Shown here one piece after another: positions 52,801-60,894 of a DNA stretch of 64,000 nucleotides. The notes under the pieces were generated by a model, which was not told the DNA's origin, made no database searches, and worked only from the letters and a program-made list of their open reading frames with translations. Source of the DNA: an uncultured Mycoplasmatota bacterium (GTDB lineage Bacteria; Bacillota_I; Bacilli_A; RF39; UBA660); the NCBI GenBank assembly GCA_900553395.1, contig USDJ01000002.1:93635-157634 (forward strand). Reading direction: 5' to 3'. The stretch's first letter is position 1. Every line of letters begins with the position of its first letter. Made by a program: the position numbers and the translations under genes.

Positions 52801-55341
52801 TCATGAATCCCTTCTATTCGCCAAAAATTCCAATAATCTTAATGCCTCATTTAATTTTAATTCATAATCACTGCCAAATAAATATTTTGCCCAGATAATA
52901 TCTATATTTCTTATTTTAGGATTTTTTAAATCTAAAAACTCTATATTTGATTTTTCATTATTAATTTCTTCTATCATGTTAGAATTAATTTTATTTATTT
53001 TTGGAACAAAAGTTTTTTTAATATCATTTACTTCCATTTTTCTCATTCCTTCTTGATCTTTTGAAGAAACTTCACATAATAATTGATAAAAAATTGTGGT
53101 CATCCAACTTGATAATACCAAAGCTGAATTGTAGTCTTGCATAGAGCACACTACAAAGTTTGTTGAAACAAAAGATGTTTCATTTGTTAAATATACTTTT
53201 CCAGATTTTCTAATTGCACGAGGAATTAAAACAGAATTTGCAGATACTGCATTTCTACTTTCACTATTAAGAATAGCTATTAATTCTTCATAACTTTTTT
53301 GGGTTCTTTGTTGTCTTCCTTCCCTAGCTGGCAAAGATAAATATAAATTTACTATTTCAGAAGTTATTTGTGGTTCGTTATTTGAAATATTATAAAACTT
53401 TGAATCACCATTAGTTATTTCATAATTATCCATAAAAGCATTTCTAATACCTATAGATGTATTTACCCCAAGATTTGAAACTGAGCTCCAAAAGTCATCT
53501 CTTGAGTCAATAAACAACAAATCACTTCCTCCTGAATTTCCAGCTTGACCTCTTCTAAAAATTGTATTTGATTCTTCAAACATCTCAAGTTTATCAGAAG
53601 TTTCTATGTTCTCTTTAACATATTCTATTGATTCTATCATTTCATTATTAAGTTGTCTCCATCCATCATCTATAGAATTCTCTAATTCATCTTTGCTAAC
53701 CTTTTTACACATTATACCTGGCATATATGACTTAAACTCATTATCAAATTCATTTTTTAAAACATTTTCAAATAAATGTATATCAATGTCTGGTATATTA
53801 TCATAACTTGATATTATTTCAATCTCATTATTATCTTGTTTTGAACTTCCCACTAAAACACATGTGTCCATCATAACATCATTAAATATTCCCTGTCCTG
53901 GATACATGAATACCTTTTTTAGTCCAAAATTATTTAATAAATATTTTCGTATTGCCTTTGCTTCTTCACCTCTAGCCATTAAATGTGTTTTTGGAAAAAC
54001 ACAGGCAATAATTGTTCCTGTAGAAACCAAAGTATTTATTAACTCTAAAAACACACCTTCTAATGACATTTGTCCAACATTTAAAATTGCTCTACTACCT
54101 TTAATTTCCTCTATAGCTGAATATAATATATTTTTCCTGTCTACACAATTAATCCCCGCTACGAATGGTGGATTCATTAAAATAATATCTATAGTATTAA
54201 AAAATTTCCTTTCGAAATTTGCTATATTTCTATTATATATTTTAGGTGAGTTTTCTTTATTAATAATATTTGCATATTTTAATCCCAATCTTAAAGAAAG
54301 TAATTCTAATAATTTTATATTTACATCATTTACTATTATTTGATTAGGCTTTAAAGAAAAAATATCAATTGCTGAGCTTATTAAGTTTCCACTTCCAGCA
54401 GCTGGATCACAAATTATATTATCATTCTTGTCAGTCATTGATTTTGCAAGTACTGACACCAATCTTCCTAATTCCAAGTCCGTAGGAACTTCCCCATAGT
54501 GTTCACGACCAGTTGATACAATTTGATGTAATATATCAGCTATTGTATCACCATTTATATTTGTCTTTCCAAGTTCATATAAATCTATTAAAACATTATT
54601 TGGTATTTGAACATCAGGGGCAAAATTATCTGAATCATAAGAAAATATATCTTTAAAATTAACTCTTGATGCTTCATTACATATTCTAGAGATATTATTG
54701 TTGAATACCCTAATATCATGCAAATCATTTCTTCTAATAAAATCAAATGAGCCTCTAATATATTCATAGAGCATCAGTGCAAGTGAAGATTTCCATTCTT
54801 TATGTTTTTCCTTTACTGAAGTTGCAATATTTGCAAATTCATCAAATGTAATTAAATAATCATAACTATCATTAAAAAAACTTTGTAATTTTTCGATATA
54901 AAAATCTGTTAATAAATCTATAAATTCTTCTTCTGTTGTATCTTTAAACAAAGCAATCTTACATAGACCTGGCTTCAATATTTGTTGAAAAACTTTTTCT
55001 TTAGAAGGATCATATCTTAGTAAATATGCATATTCTAAATTTGTAATAATATAAAAAGGTTTTTCAGTAATTCCACTATTCATTTGAACGTAAGACATTG
55101 CTTGATATTGATATCTAGCACTGTTAACATCAGCTGGTGTTCTTTTAACTTCAACTACACATGCATACTTCCCAGTTGACTTATTTTTAATTACAAAATC
55201 CATCTCTAGACTTCCCGTATATTGATGGTGTATTACTTCATATTGACTATCCATTTTTAAATTCTTAATTGCTCTATTAAGAGCTTTTTCACAAATTGGA
55301 TGAAATCTTCTTACTTCAGAATCTGAATATGATATCCACAT
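52801..55341 (-). CDS. Restriction-modification protein: PD-(D/E)XK nuclease fused to N6-adenine methyltransferase
   Basis: This 846-aa protein is a fusion. Residues about 40-70 contain D48, E64 and K66 (LEMDFVI ... VVEVKR), the plan of a PD-(D/E)XK nuclease. A linker of about 200 residues follows. A gamma-type adenine methyltransferase then has motif I DPAAGSGN (312-319) and motif IV NPPF (390-393). The C-terminal 300 residues are probably target recognition. This is the layout of type IIG or HsdM-like single-chain enzymes. It lies 1 bp after a cytosine methylase gene and is last in a three-gene operon. Confidence 0.8.
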   Translation of the reverse strand: MWISYSDSEVRRFHPICEKALNRAIKNLKMDSQYEVIHHQYTGSLEMDFVIKNKSTGKYACVVEVKRTPADVNSARYQYQAMSYVQMNSGITEKPFYIITNLEYAYLLRYDPSKEKVFQQILKPGLCKIALFKDTTEEEFIDLLTDFYIEKLQSFFNDSYDYLITFDEFANIATSVKEKHKEWKSSLALMLYEYIRGSFDFIRRNDLHDIRVFNNNISRICNEASRVNFKDIFSYDSDNFAPDVQIPNNVLIDLYELGKTNINGDTIADILHQIVSTGREHYGEVPTDLELGRLVSVLAKSMTDKNDNIICDPAAGSGNLISSAIDIFSLKPNQIIVNDVNIKLLELLSLRLGLKYANIINKENSPKIYNRNIANFERKFFNTIDIILMNPPFVAGINCVDRKNILYSAIEEIKGSRAILNVGQMSLEGVFLELINTLVSTGTIIACVFPKTHLMARGEEAKAIRKYLLNNFGLKKVFMYPGQGIFNDVMMDTCVLVGSSKQDNNEIEIISSYDNIPDIDIHLFENVLKNEFDNEFKSYMPGIMCKKVSKDELENSIDDGWRQLNNEMIESIEYVKENIETSDKLEMFEESNTIFRRGQAGNSGGSDLLFIDSRDDFWSSVSNLGVNTSIGIRNAFMDNYEITNGDSKFYNISNNEPQITSEIVNLYLSLPAREGRQQRTQKSYEELIAILNSESRNAVSANSVLIPRAIRKSGKVYLTNETSFVSTNFVVCSMQDYNSALVLSSWMTTIFYQLLCEVSSKDQEGMRKMEVNDIKKTFVPKINKINSNMIEEINNEKSNIEFLDLKNPKIRNIDIIWAKYLFGSDYELKLNEALRLLEFLANRRDS

Positions 55342-55342
55342 A

Positions 55343-56434
55343 TTAATCCTCCTCTACATATTTTTTTAATTGTTCAGCAATTATATTAGCCAATAATGGT
55401 GGAACAGCATTGCCAACAATTAAATTTTTTCCCTGTTTACTACTTGAAACTAATACATAATCATCTGGGAATGATTGTAACCTTAATGCCTCTCTTACTG
55501 TTATTAATCTATTTTCCTTATAATGTATATTGCATCCAACATTAGGTCTATTAAAATAAGTATTTATTGTGTAAGATGGCAATTTAGGGTCTAATCTACC
55601 GTAACAAGTTGTATGTCCACCACTTTTTTGTAATCTTCTAATTCTTTGAGAATTTATATTTGATGGAATATCCATATAATTTCCACCTGGTTTAACGCTA
55701 TTTACTATTATTTTATCTAGCTCACTCATTTGTGGCATTATATGATCTGTAACTACTTTATTGTTATTTCTCACCAATTTTTGATAATCATTTTTCGGTT
55801 TATATTTATATTCAATTTTTCCATCAATAATATTTGGTAAATCCTCTAATGCATCCTCCACACTAACATATTTTTTTAATCCATTAGTTCCATCTTCGTT
55901 ATGAGTTGGTGATGGGAATTCGAAAGAATCATTCATCAATCCTACAATAATAACCCTTTTCCTTCTTTGTGGAACTCCATAATCAGCCGCATTTAATACC
56001 TTAGTATTAATTACATACCCAATTTTTCTAAATTCATTTTTTAGTAAATCTAAAATTTTTTCTCCTGCACTATTTTTAGCAGAAAGAATACCAGTAACGT
56101 TTTCAAACACAAATGCTTTAGGTTTGATTTTATTAATTATTTTTAAATATCTCCAAACCAATTGACCTCTAGCATCTTCAACATTCCTTTTACCTGCTAA
56201 CGAAAAAGATTGGCAAGGCGGACCTCCAATTACAATATCACCATTTGGTATTTCATTTAAATCTATTTTGTTTATATCACCTAATATAATATGATTTCCA
56301 ATATTTTTTTTATAAGTTTCTACCGCATTTTTTTCATTATCTATAGCCCAAATGATATCATATCCAGCTTGCTTAAATCCTAAATCTAAACCGCCACCAC
56401 CTGAGAATAAACTGACAACTTTATTTTTAGACAT
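55343..56434 (-). CDS. DNA (cytosine-5)-methyltransferase
   Basis: This 363-aa C5 methylase has motif I FSGGGGLDLGF, motif IV GGPPCQSFSLAG with catalytic C74, motif VI FENVTGIL, motif VIII QRRKRVIIVG and motif X GNAVPPLLA. The target recognition region is between about residues 190 and 290. It methylates cytosine in the specific site of the associated nuclease or acts as a guard. It overlaps the adenine methylase gene by 8 bp. Confidence 0.95.
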   Translation of the reverse strand: MSKNKVVSLFSGGGGLDLGFKQAGYDIIWAIDNEKNAVETYKKNIGNHIILGDINKIDLNEIPNGDIVIGGPPCQSFSLAGKRNVEDARGQLVWRYLKIINKIKPKAFVFENVTGILSAKNSAGEKILDLLKNEFRKIGYVINTKVLNAADYGVPQRRKRVIIVGLMNDSFEFPSPTHNEDGTNGLKKYVSVEDALEDLPNIIDGKIEYKYKPKNDYQKLVRNNNKVVTDHIMPQMSELDKIIVNSVKPGGNYMDIPSNINSQRIRRLQKSGGHTTCYGRLDPKLPSYTINTYFNRPNVGCNIHYKENRLITVREALRLQSFPDDYVLVSSSKQGKNLIVGNAVPPLLANIIAEQLKKYVEED

Positions 56435-57863
56435 CTTGGGCCTCCAATCTATTTGCTTTTATTAAATTATATATTTCTATTATTTTTTCAAATTCCATAT
56501 TCATATATTTACTTAATATAAATGAAATTTTTTCAATGCCATTTTTTTCTTTTCCGTTCATTATATTTTCAGAAAGTTCAATTAATTTTTTCTTATCACT
56601 ATTCGTAATTATTAATGGATTCACAATATTTAAATTATTAAAATCGTATTTTTGAATCTTTAATAACCCATTACCATATTTTTTACCTGTCTTTTCAAGT
56701 TGATAATAAATATAATAATTATTTAAAAGTGCAAAAGCTAACTTTTCATCAATATTACAATTTATTATATAAAAATTATCTCTAACTATTTCAAAGTTTT
56801 TATTATATATAAATCTAATATCATTTCTAATAAAATAATTAAATATTATTCCAGTACAATTAAATGTTTTTATTTGATACCATTTTTTATTATTTTTAAT
56901 TTTATTATAAAGAGTTTTCGGTTTACCTTCTTTAAGTATTCTATTTTTAACATTTAATAAATATTTACTACATTTTTTTTCATTATCTACGATCAAAATA
57001 TTATCATATTTAGAATTATTGGTCGTATATCCCAATATTTGTTTAGGTGTTGAAATAATTTTTTTTAAGTTTTCTTCATTCTTAATAGAAGGATTTATGA
57101 ACGCATCATTATATCCAGTTGTTATACCTCTTTTAATTTTAAAAACATTATCAAACTTAACACAGCTTCCAGATAAATCCTGATATTCAATGTTATCCTT
57201 ATAATAAATTCTGTTATTTTTGAAAACTACATTATATGCTTTATATTCATTTTTATCATTTAAGTCCTTTTTTAATCTCATTATTACAACATCAGTTAAA
57301 ACATTATCTTCAAATACATCTCCATGAACATTAATAATTTCTTCAATTCTGCACGTGTTATTTATTTCCTTTATAAATTTTTTACCAGAACTACTTTTTT
57401 GCCAACTTCCAGGAAATATAACAACTAATTGTCCGTTCTTTTTTAAGAGATTAATGCTTTTAACAATGAAATACATATACATATTGGCATTTTTAGGTAA
57501 ATTTGAAAATATAGTTTTCTTTTGCATTAATGCTTTATTAATTCCATATTCTTGCAAATCATTTATTTTTTCATGTCTAATATATGGGGGATTCATAATT
57601 ATCAAATCAAATTTTCTGTTAAATCCTTTTTTTAAAAAATCACAGCAATATAAATTATCATATTTTGAAGATATTCTATTATATAATTTAGGATCCAACT
57701 CACAACCGCATATATTTCTATAACCTTTTTTATATAGTTCTTCTATAAAAACACCTGCTCCAAAACATGGATCTAATATATAATCATCAGGTCTAATTTC
57801 ACATAATGATATCATAAATTGTGCAACACTGTTCTTTGTAAAAACTTGTCCTAAATCAGTCAT
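56427..57863 (-). CDS. N6-adenine DNA methyltransferase (TaqI/Eco57I-like)
   Basis: This 478-aa enzyme has motif X (DLGQVFTKNSVAQFM), motif I DPCFGAGVF (31-39) and motif IV NPPY (91-94), which mark amino-methyltransferases that act on adenine. The remainder contains an Eco57I-type region and a C-terminal recognition domain rich in Asn and Lys. It is first in the operon, with an extended -10 promoter and ribosome site GGAGG. The gene is even more AT-rich than its neighbours, consistent with transfer. Confidence 0.9.
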   Translation of the reverse strand: MTDLGQVFTKNSVAQFMISLCEIRPDDYILDPCFGAGVFIEELYKKGYRNICGCELDPKLYNRISSKYDNLYCCDFLKKGFNRKFDLIIMNPPYIRHEKINDLQEYGINKALMQKKTIFSNLPKNANMYMYFIVKSINLLKKNGQLVVIFPGSWQKSSSGKKFIKEINNTCRIEEIINVHGDVFEDNVLTDVVIMRLKKDLNDKNEYKAYNVVFKNNRIYYKDNIEYQDLSGSCVKFDNVFKIKRGITTGYNDAFINPSIKNEENLKKIISTPKQILGYTTNNSKYDNILIVDNEKKCSKYLLNVKNRILKEGKPKTLYNKIKNNKKWYQIKTFNCTGIIFNYFIRNDIRFIYNKNFEIVRDNFYIINCNIDEKLAFALLNNYYIYYQLEKTGKKYGNGLLKIQKYDFNNLNIVNPLIITNSDKKKLIELSENIMNGKEKNGIEKISFILSKYMNMEFEKIIEIYNLIKANRLEAQDV

Positions 57864-57905
57864 ATGAAATTACACCTCCAATACTATAATCTCCCTTATA
57901 TAATT

Positions 57906-57914
57906 ATACCATAA
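57906..57914 (-). promoter_or_regulatory. Extended -10 promoter of the methylase operon
   Basis: The minus strand reads TGGTATAAT (TGnTATAAT) about 45 bp before the first start codon; a clear -35 box is not seen. Confidence 0.5.
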
Positions 57915-58023
57915 TCATTGCAAAAATTCCTTTGAATTAAGTAAAAATACAAATAATAATATTAATATTGTAATTATTTGACTTATTTTTTGTTTAGAGT
58001 GATTAATACATACGGAGGTGTTT

Positions 58024-58347
58024 ATGTTAAGGAAATGTACTGATGAAGATATAAGCGATGAAGAATGCGAAAAGGTTATTGATCCCTTTTATGAAAACTA
58101 TGATAGTTATTTGAAAGAATATGTTATTCCTGAAGTTATAGCATTTTATATTGCTAGTTCTTTCTATAGAAATGCTATGTGGGAAGCAACTTTCAAACAA
58201 CATTTTAATTCTGCTTTTGATACATTTAATTTGATGTGTAGAAATTATAAAAAAATGAAAGCTGAAGTTATTAAGCTACTCAGATTAAAATATTCTTTAG
58301 AAATAATAAGTGAGGATCCTTTGAACTTCAAAATAATTGAGTATTAG
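58024..58347 (+). CDS. Small uncharacterised protein of the accessory island (107 aa)
   Basis: Start set at ATG 58024, five bases after GGAGG. The sequence is acidic at the N-terminus (DEDISDEECEKVIDPFYENYD) and helical afterwards (FYIASSFYRNAMWEATFKQHF). No known family is recognised and no signal or membrane part is seen. It is divergent from the methylase operon and faces the replication module. It could be a small regulator or anti-defence or partner protein; there is no evidence for any of these. Confidence 0.5.
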   Translation: MLRKCTDEDISDEECEKVIDPFYENYDSYLKEYVIPEVIAFYIASSFYRNAMWEATFKQHFNSAFDTFNLMCRNYKKMKAEVIKLLRLKYSLEIISEDPLNFKIIEY

Positions 58348-58379
58348 TGATTGCTAATGCTTTTTTATTGTAGTAGTAA

Positions 58380-58560
58380 TAATACAATAAAAATATATAT
58401 TCTTTTCTTATTCTTATTCTTTCCTTATCCTTATTCTTATCCTAGGAGGTCATTGATTATTATTTGATTTCAATTTGATTATATTTTGATTTTTGTTTGA
58501 TTTGATTTTGATTCTATTTTGTTTCATAAATGATTTGCTTTCCAAAAAACTCACGGAAAA
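58380..58560. repeat. Repeat-rich AT region, candidate replication origin of the element
   Basis: First comes a pyrimidine run made of TTATTC/TTATCC hexamers (about 58400-58442). Then follow at least six copies of TTTGATT spread over 58465-58520, close behind the replication-protein gene. Iterons plus an easily melted region beside a phage replication gene are typical of an origin. Function is inferred. Confidence 0.4.
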
Positions 58561-58618
58561 TTTTAATTTGTGTGTATTTAGGTGGCAGGTAGGTCTTGAT
58601 TTTTCTTCAAATAAAAAG

Positions 58619-58642
58619 GGCTATCCCCAGGGGTGATGCTTA
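58619..58642 (-). terminator. Terminator after the replication protein gene
   Basis: GCATCACCCC-t-GGGGATAGC hairpin with mismatches followed by CCTTTTTATTT on the minus strand, GC-rich against its AT-rich surroundings. Confidence 0.65.
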
Positions 58643-59404
58643 AAATATATCATCAAAATAATGATTATTTGTTTCATATTCATCATTCCAACATTCATTT
58701 TTAAACCAATTAGAACCATATTTTATATGAATATCAGGAGTACCCTCGTTCTTTAAATAATCTATATAGTTATCCAACCCTTGTTCTATAAAATCAAATG
58801 ATTCTCCATTTTTTATTGCTTGATTATAATAATATAAAGCTTCCTTTTTCCCAACTTTTTTAGGATATTTATTCCATAAAAATTCAAATTGATTTATTAT
58901 TTTTGGATCAATGTCAGAAACATCAAAAGTGCTATATTCCTCTTCTTTTTGTTGTTCTGAATTAAACTCTTCTTCTTTTTCCTCTTCTTCATTATTCTTT
59001 TTTCTTCTTATCTCATCTAAGGCAACCAATGGTAAACCATCTGGCAACCCCTCTTCATTATATAAGTAATATGTTTTGTTATTTAGATTTACTCCTATCA
59101 TATTTTTTTCATTTTTAAAATAAGTTTCATGATATCTGTCATTTCTTATTTGATTATTAGCAAGCCAATGTCTTATTGCTAGTGGTCCTGAATCAAATAA
59201 ATAAACAAATCCTTTATCAATTAATGTTTTAATATCTTCTTCAGTACATTCTGCAAACTTTGTTATTTTTTTAGGATTACCAATAAAGCCATCATCATCT
59301 GCTCTTGTTCCTAATTCATAGTAAAGTAATCTTGCAGTAGCTGGTAGATCAGTAAATTGATCTGAATCAACTATATCAAGACTAAACATTCTTCTTCTAG
59401 CCAT
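58640..59404 (-). CDS. Phage-type replication initiator (replisome organiser-like)
   Basis: This 254-aa protein opens with ARRRMFSLDIVDSDQFTDLPATARLLYYELGTRADDDGF, the winged-helix N-terminal domain of phage replisome organisers. A long glutamate-rich linker (EEEEKEEEFNSEQQKEEEY) leads to a C-terminal FLWNKYPKKVGKKEALYYYNQA, the DnaD/DnaT-like helicase-loading end seen in phage O-type proteins. It probably binds the origin at 58380-58560 and loads the host helicase. Its start overlaps the excisionase-like ORF by 8 bp. Confidence 0.8.
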   Translation of the reverse strand: MARRRMFSLDIVDSDQFTDLPATARLLYYELGTRADDDGFIGNPKKITKFAECTEEDIKTLIDKGFVYLFDSGPLAIRHWLANNQIRNDRYHETYFKNEKNMIGVNLNNKTYYLYNEEGLPDGLPLVALDEIRRKKNNEEEEKEEEFNSEQQKEEEYSTFDVSDIDPKIINQFEFLWNKYPKKVGKKEALYYYNQAIKNGESFDFIEQGLDNYIDYLKNEGTPDIHIKYGSNWFKNECWNDEYETNNHYFDDIF

Positions 59405-59628
59405 TTATTGTTTCACCATGCTTGTAATTAGGAATATTAAAATAATCAAGAACCATATCCATTGGAACTAATCCATTTTGTACTTTTGACTTTCCATCAT
59501 AAAACTGATTACTTATCACATTTAATACTTCTCTTGCTTTATTTCTACCAATTGCACCAATATCCATTATGTCTTTAATACTAGCCCATTGATATTCTGC
59601 TATTTTTTCTATTTCTTCTTTTTCCCAT
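59397..59628 (-). pseudogene. Excisionase-like (DUF3173-like) small ORF with a frameshift after its start
   Basis: After the ribosome site AAAGGA, the ATG at 59628 enters a frame that stops after 15 codons. The neighbouring frame is open for 75 codons: EKEEIEKIAEYQWASIKDIM, then DIGAIGRNKAREVLNVIS and VPMDMVLDYFNIPNYK, ending at 59397. Deleting one base from the GGG or AAAAA run just after ATG joins them. The pattern of G.g...A..vl and VP...VL.YF resembles DUF3173 or excisionase-type proteins of integrative elements. An internal ATG at 59567 could give a 54-residue product. Either a real frameshift or a sequencing error in a homopolymer. Confidence 0.6.
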
Positions 59629-59644
59629 AATAAAAATCCTTTCT

Positions 59645-59692
59645 ATTGTATTTAATATAATATTTATCTCTTTAAAGCTTCTCAGACTCTAA
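59645..59692 (-). repeat. Leader repeat, left copy (inverted relative to the right copy)
   Basis: The minus strand begins TTAGAGTCTGAGAAGCTTTA and ends TTAAATACAAT. About 43 of 48 positions match the plus strand at 60760-60807. It starts on the stop codon of the XRE gene and leads to the ribosome site of the excisionase-like ORF. Confidence 0.85.
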
Positions 59693-59904
59693 TTTAATAC
59701 TAATGCATTATCTTTTGCTGAATATTCAAATTTGCTAAATTTAGCATCATATAGTTTTAACATCTTATTTAGCATTTCCATATTTGGAATTGTTTTTTTA
59801 GTTTCATAACTTCTTAATGTAACTGTACTTATTCCTAATGCTTCACTAGCTTTTTCTATTGTATATCCAGCATTTACTCTTAATGCTTTAAGTGTTATTT
59901 TCAT
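59689..59904 (-). CDS. XRE-family HTH regulator (Cro-like)
   Basis: Start set at ATG 59904 (MKITLKALRVNAGYT) behind GGAGG, giving 71 aa. It is little more than a helix-turn-helix: IEKASEALGISTVTLRSYETKKTIPNMEML. It is transcribed divergently from the CI-like repressor, so the two form a Cro/CI-type switch. Its stop codon lies in the left leader repeat, and genes for the excisionase-like ORF and replication protein follow in the same direction, presumably under its promoter. Confidence 0.88.
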   Translation of the reverse strand: MKITLKALRVNAGYTIEKASEALGISTVTLRSYETKKTIPNMEMLNKMLKLYDAKFSKFEYSAKDNALVLN

Positions 59905-59932
59905 TGCTTCACCTCCTCCTATCTTCTTCTCC

Positions 59933-59961
59933 ATTATAGGATAAACATTTCTGTTTGTAAA
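59933..59961 (-). promoter_or_regulatory. Promoter and operator of the XRE gene
   Basis: On the minus strand TTTACA (59956-59961), a 17-base spacer and TATAAT (59933-59938). Inside the spacer lies the palindrome AAACA-tttc-TGTTT (59943-59956), the likely operator. Confidence 0.75.
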
Positions 59962-60001
59962 TATCTTTTTATCATTTTCATCATTTTTCTTTGCTTTTGC
60001 G

Positions 60002-60030
60002 TTGACAAATTTATCATTTTATTTTATTAT
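60002..60030 (+). promoter_or_regulatory. Promoter of the CI-like repressor
   Basis: TTGACA (60002-60007), a 17-base spacer and TATTAT (60025-60030), with GGAGG before ATG 60050. Confidence 0.8.
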
Positions 60031-60049
60031 GATATTGGAGGTAGGAAAT

Positions 60050-60712
60050 ATGAATAAAGTAGAAATGAGAAAAGTCTTAGCTAATAATCTTGTAGCATTA
60101 TTAGACTATAAAAAGATATCAAGAAAGAATATTGCTGATGATCTTAAACTATCTTATACAAAGGTATGTGATTGGACAAGAGCTAGAACTTACCCAAGTG
60201 AAATTGAATTAGGAAAGTTAGCTAATTATTTGGAGACTACTGTTGAACAATTAACTGATGGAGATTCATTAATTAATGACAATGGTTTTGAACCTGAACA
60301 ATCATCAAAAAAAGCCAAGATATCTGTAATAGATATTAGCTCTGAAGAATGGATTATTCACCCTGTTGATTATGAATGGGTTTCTACTAAATACTTAACA
60401 CCAGAAACAGGATATTTGATGTTTGATGTTGTTGATGATTTAATGTCACCTAAATATGATATTGGCGATACTGTATTAGTTGAATTTCTAAATAATAAAT
60501 CAATTAAAGAAGATGGTGATTATTTAGTTAAATTAAAAGAATATGATTCTTGGTTATTCATTCATATTTATGTAAAAAAAGATGGCTACTTAGTTGCACC
60601 ACTTAATAACAATAATTCAAAATCAATCTTGCCTAGATTTTATACAAAGAAAGAATTTACAGAAAGTGCTACACAACCTCATAAGGCTATAAGGGTTTCT
60701 AAAAATATATAA
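60050..60712 (+). CDS. CI-like phage repressor with S24-like domain lacking the serine
   Basis: Start set at ATG 60050 (MNKVEMRKVLANNLVALLDY), giving 220 aa. The helix-turn-helix is RKNIADDLKLSYTKVCDWTRARTYP. The second half follows the LexA/CI peptidase fold: GYLMFDVVDDLMSPKYDIGDTVLVEF, then GDYLVKLKEYDSWLFIHIY. The catalytic GDSM is here DDLM, so the nucleophile serine is missing and self-cleavage is unlikely. Probably maintains the integrated state. Induction would then need an antirepressor or another route. Confidence 0.85.
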   Translation: MNKVEMRKVLANNLVALLDYKKISRKNIADDLKLSYTKVCDWTRARTYPSEIELGKLANYLETTVEQLTDGDSLINDNGFEPEQSSKKAKISVIDISSEEWIIHPVDYEWVSTKYLTPETGYLMFDVVDDLMSPKYDIGDTVLVEFLNNKSIKEDGDYLVKLKEYDSWLFIHIYVKKDGYLVAPLNNNNSKSILPRFYTKKEFTESATQPHKAIRVSKNI

Positions 60713-60713
60713 A

Positions 60714-60742
60714 AAAAAATCTCGTACTGGAATACGAGATCA
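60714..60742 (-). terminator. Leftward-facing terminator between repressor and integrase
   Basis: ATCTCGTA-ctggaa-TACGAGAT has its T-run only in the minus direction (nine A on the plus side), so it would stop transcripts that come from the integrase side. In the plus direction the U-run is absent. Confidence 0.65.
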
Positions 60743-60746
60743 ATCA

Positions 60747-60872
60747 GAAATACCGTTTGTTAGAGTCTGAGAAACTTTAAACAAATAAACATTATATAAA
60801 TACAATGTAATGGGATTTCCTAAATTAATTATACCATTTTTATATAATATTACAAGTTTTTAACGGTATTTC
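60747..60872 (+). ncRNA. Structured leader before the integrase (long-range inverted repeat)
   Basis: GAAATACCGTT (60747-60757) and AACGGTATTTC (60862-60872) are perfect 11-base complements, 104 bases apart, closing a loop that contains the leader repeat. The right arm is just before the ribosome site AGAAAGGA. It may be a leader RNA fold or paired protein-binding sites. Confidence 0.4.
60760..60807 (+). repeat. Leader repeat, right copy
   Basis: Begins TTAGAGTCTGAGAAACTTTA and ends AAATACAATG. Inverted relative to 59645-59692. It lies 88 bp before the integrase start, which is preceded by the same ribosome site string AGAAAGGA as the left ORF. Confidence 0.85.
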
Positions 60873-60894
60873 CTTTGTAGAAAGGAATTTTTAT

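Noticed and set aside
53864..54343. Open frame of 159 codons on the plus strand within the restriction gene
   Set aside because: Antisense to the nuclease-methylase fusion, no ribosome site and no recognisable protein features.
52801..57863. DISARM or BREX defence system
   Set aside because: The helicase, DUF1998 and PLD proteins of DISARM and the PglZ, BrxC and BrxL type genes of BREX are absent; only methylases and one nuclease domain are present.
58395..58445. Short regular TTATTC repeats as a possible CRISPR array
   Set aside because: Units are only 6 bases, with no unique spacers and no cas genes nearby; better explained as part of an origin or a simple repeat.
59689..60712. Toxin-antitoxin pair made of the XRE gene and its divergent neighbour
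   Set aside because: Divergent orientation, an operator between them and a LexA/CI-type C-terminal domain fit a phage-like Cro/CI switch better.
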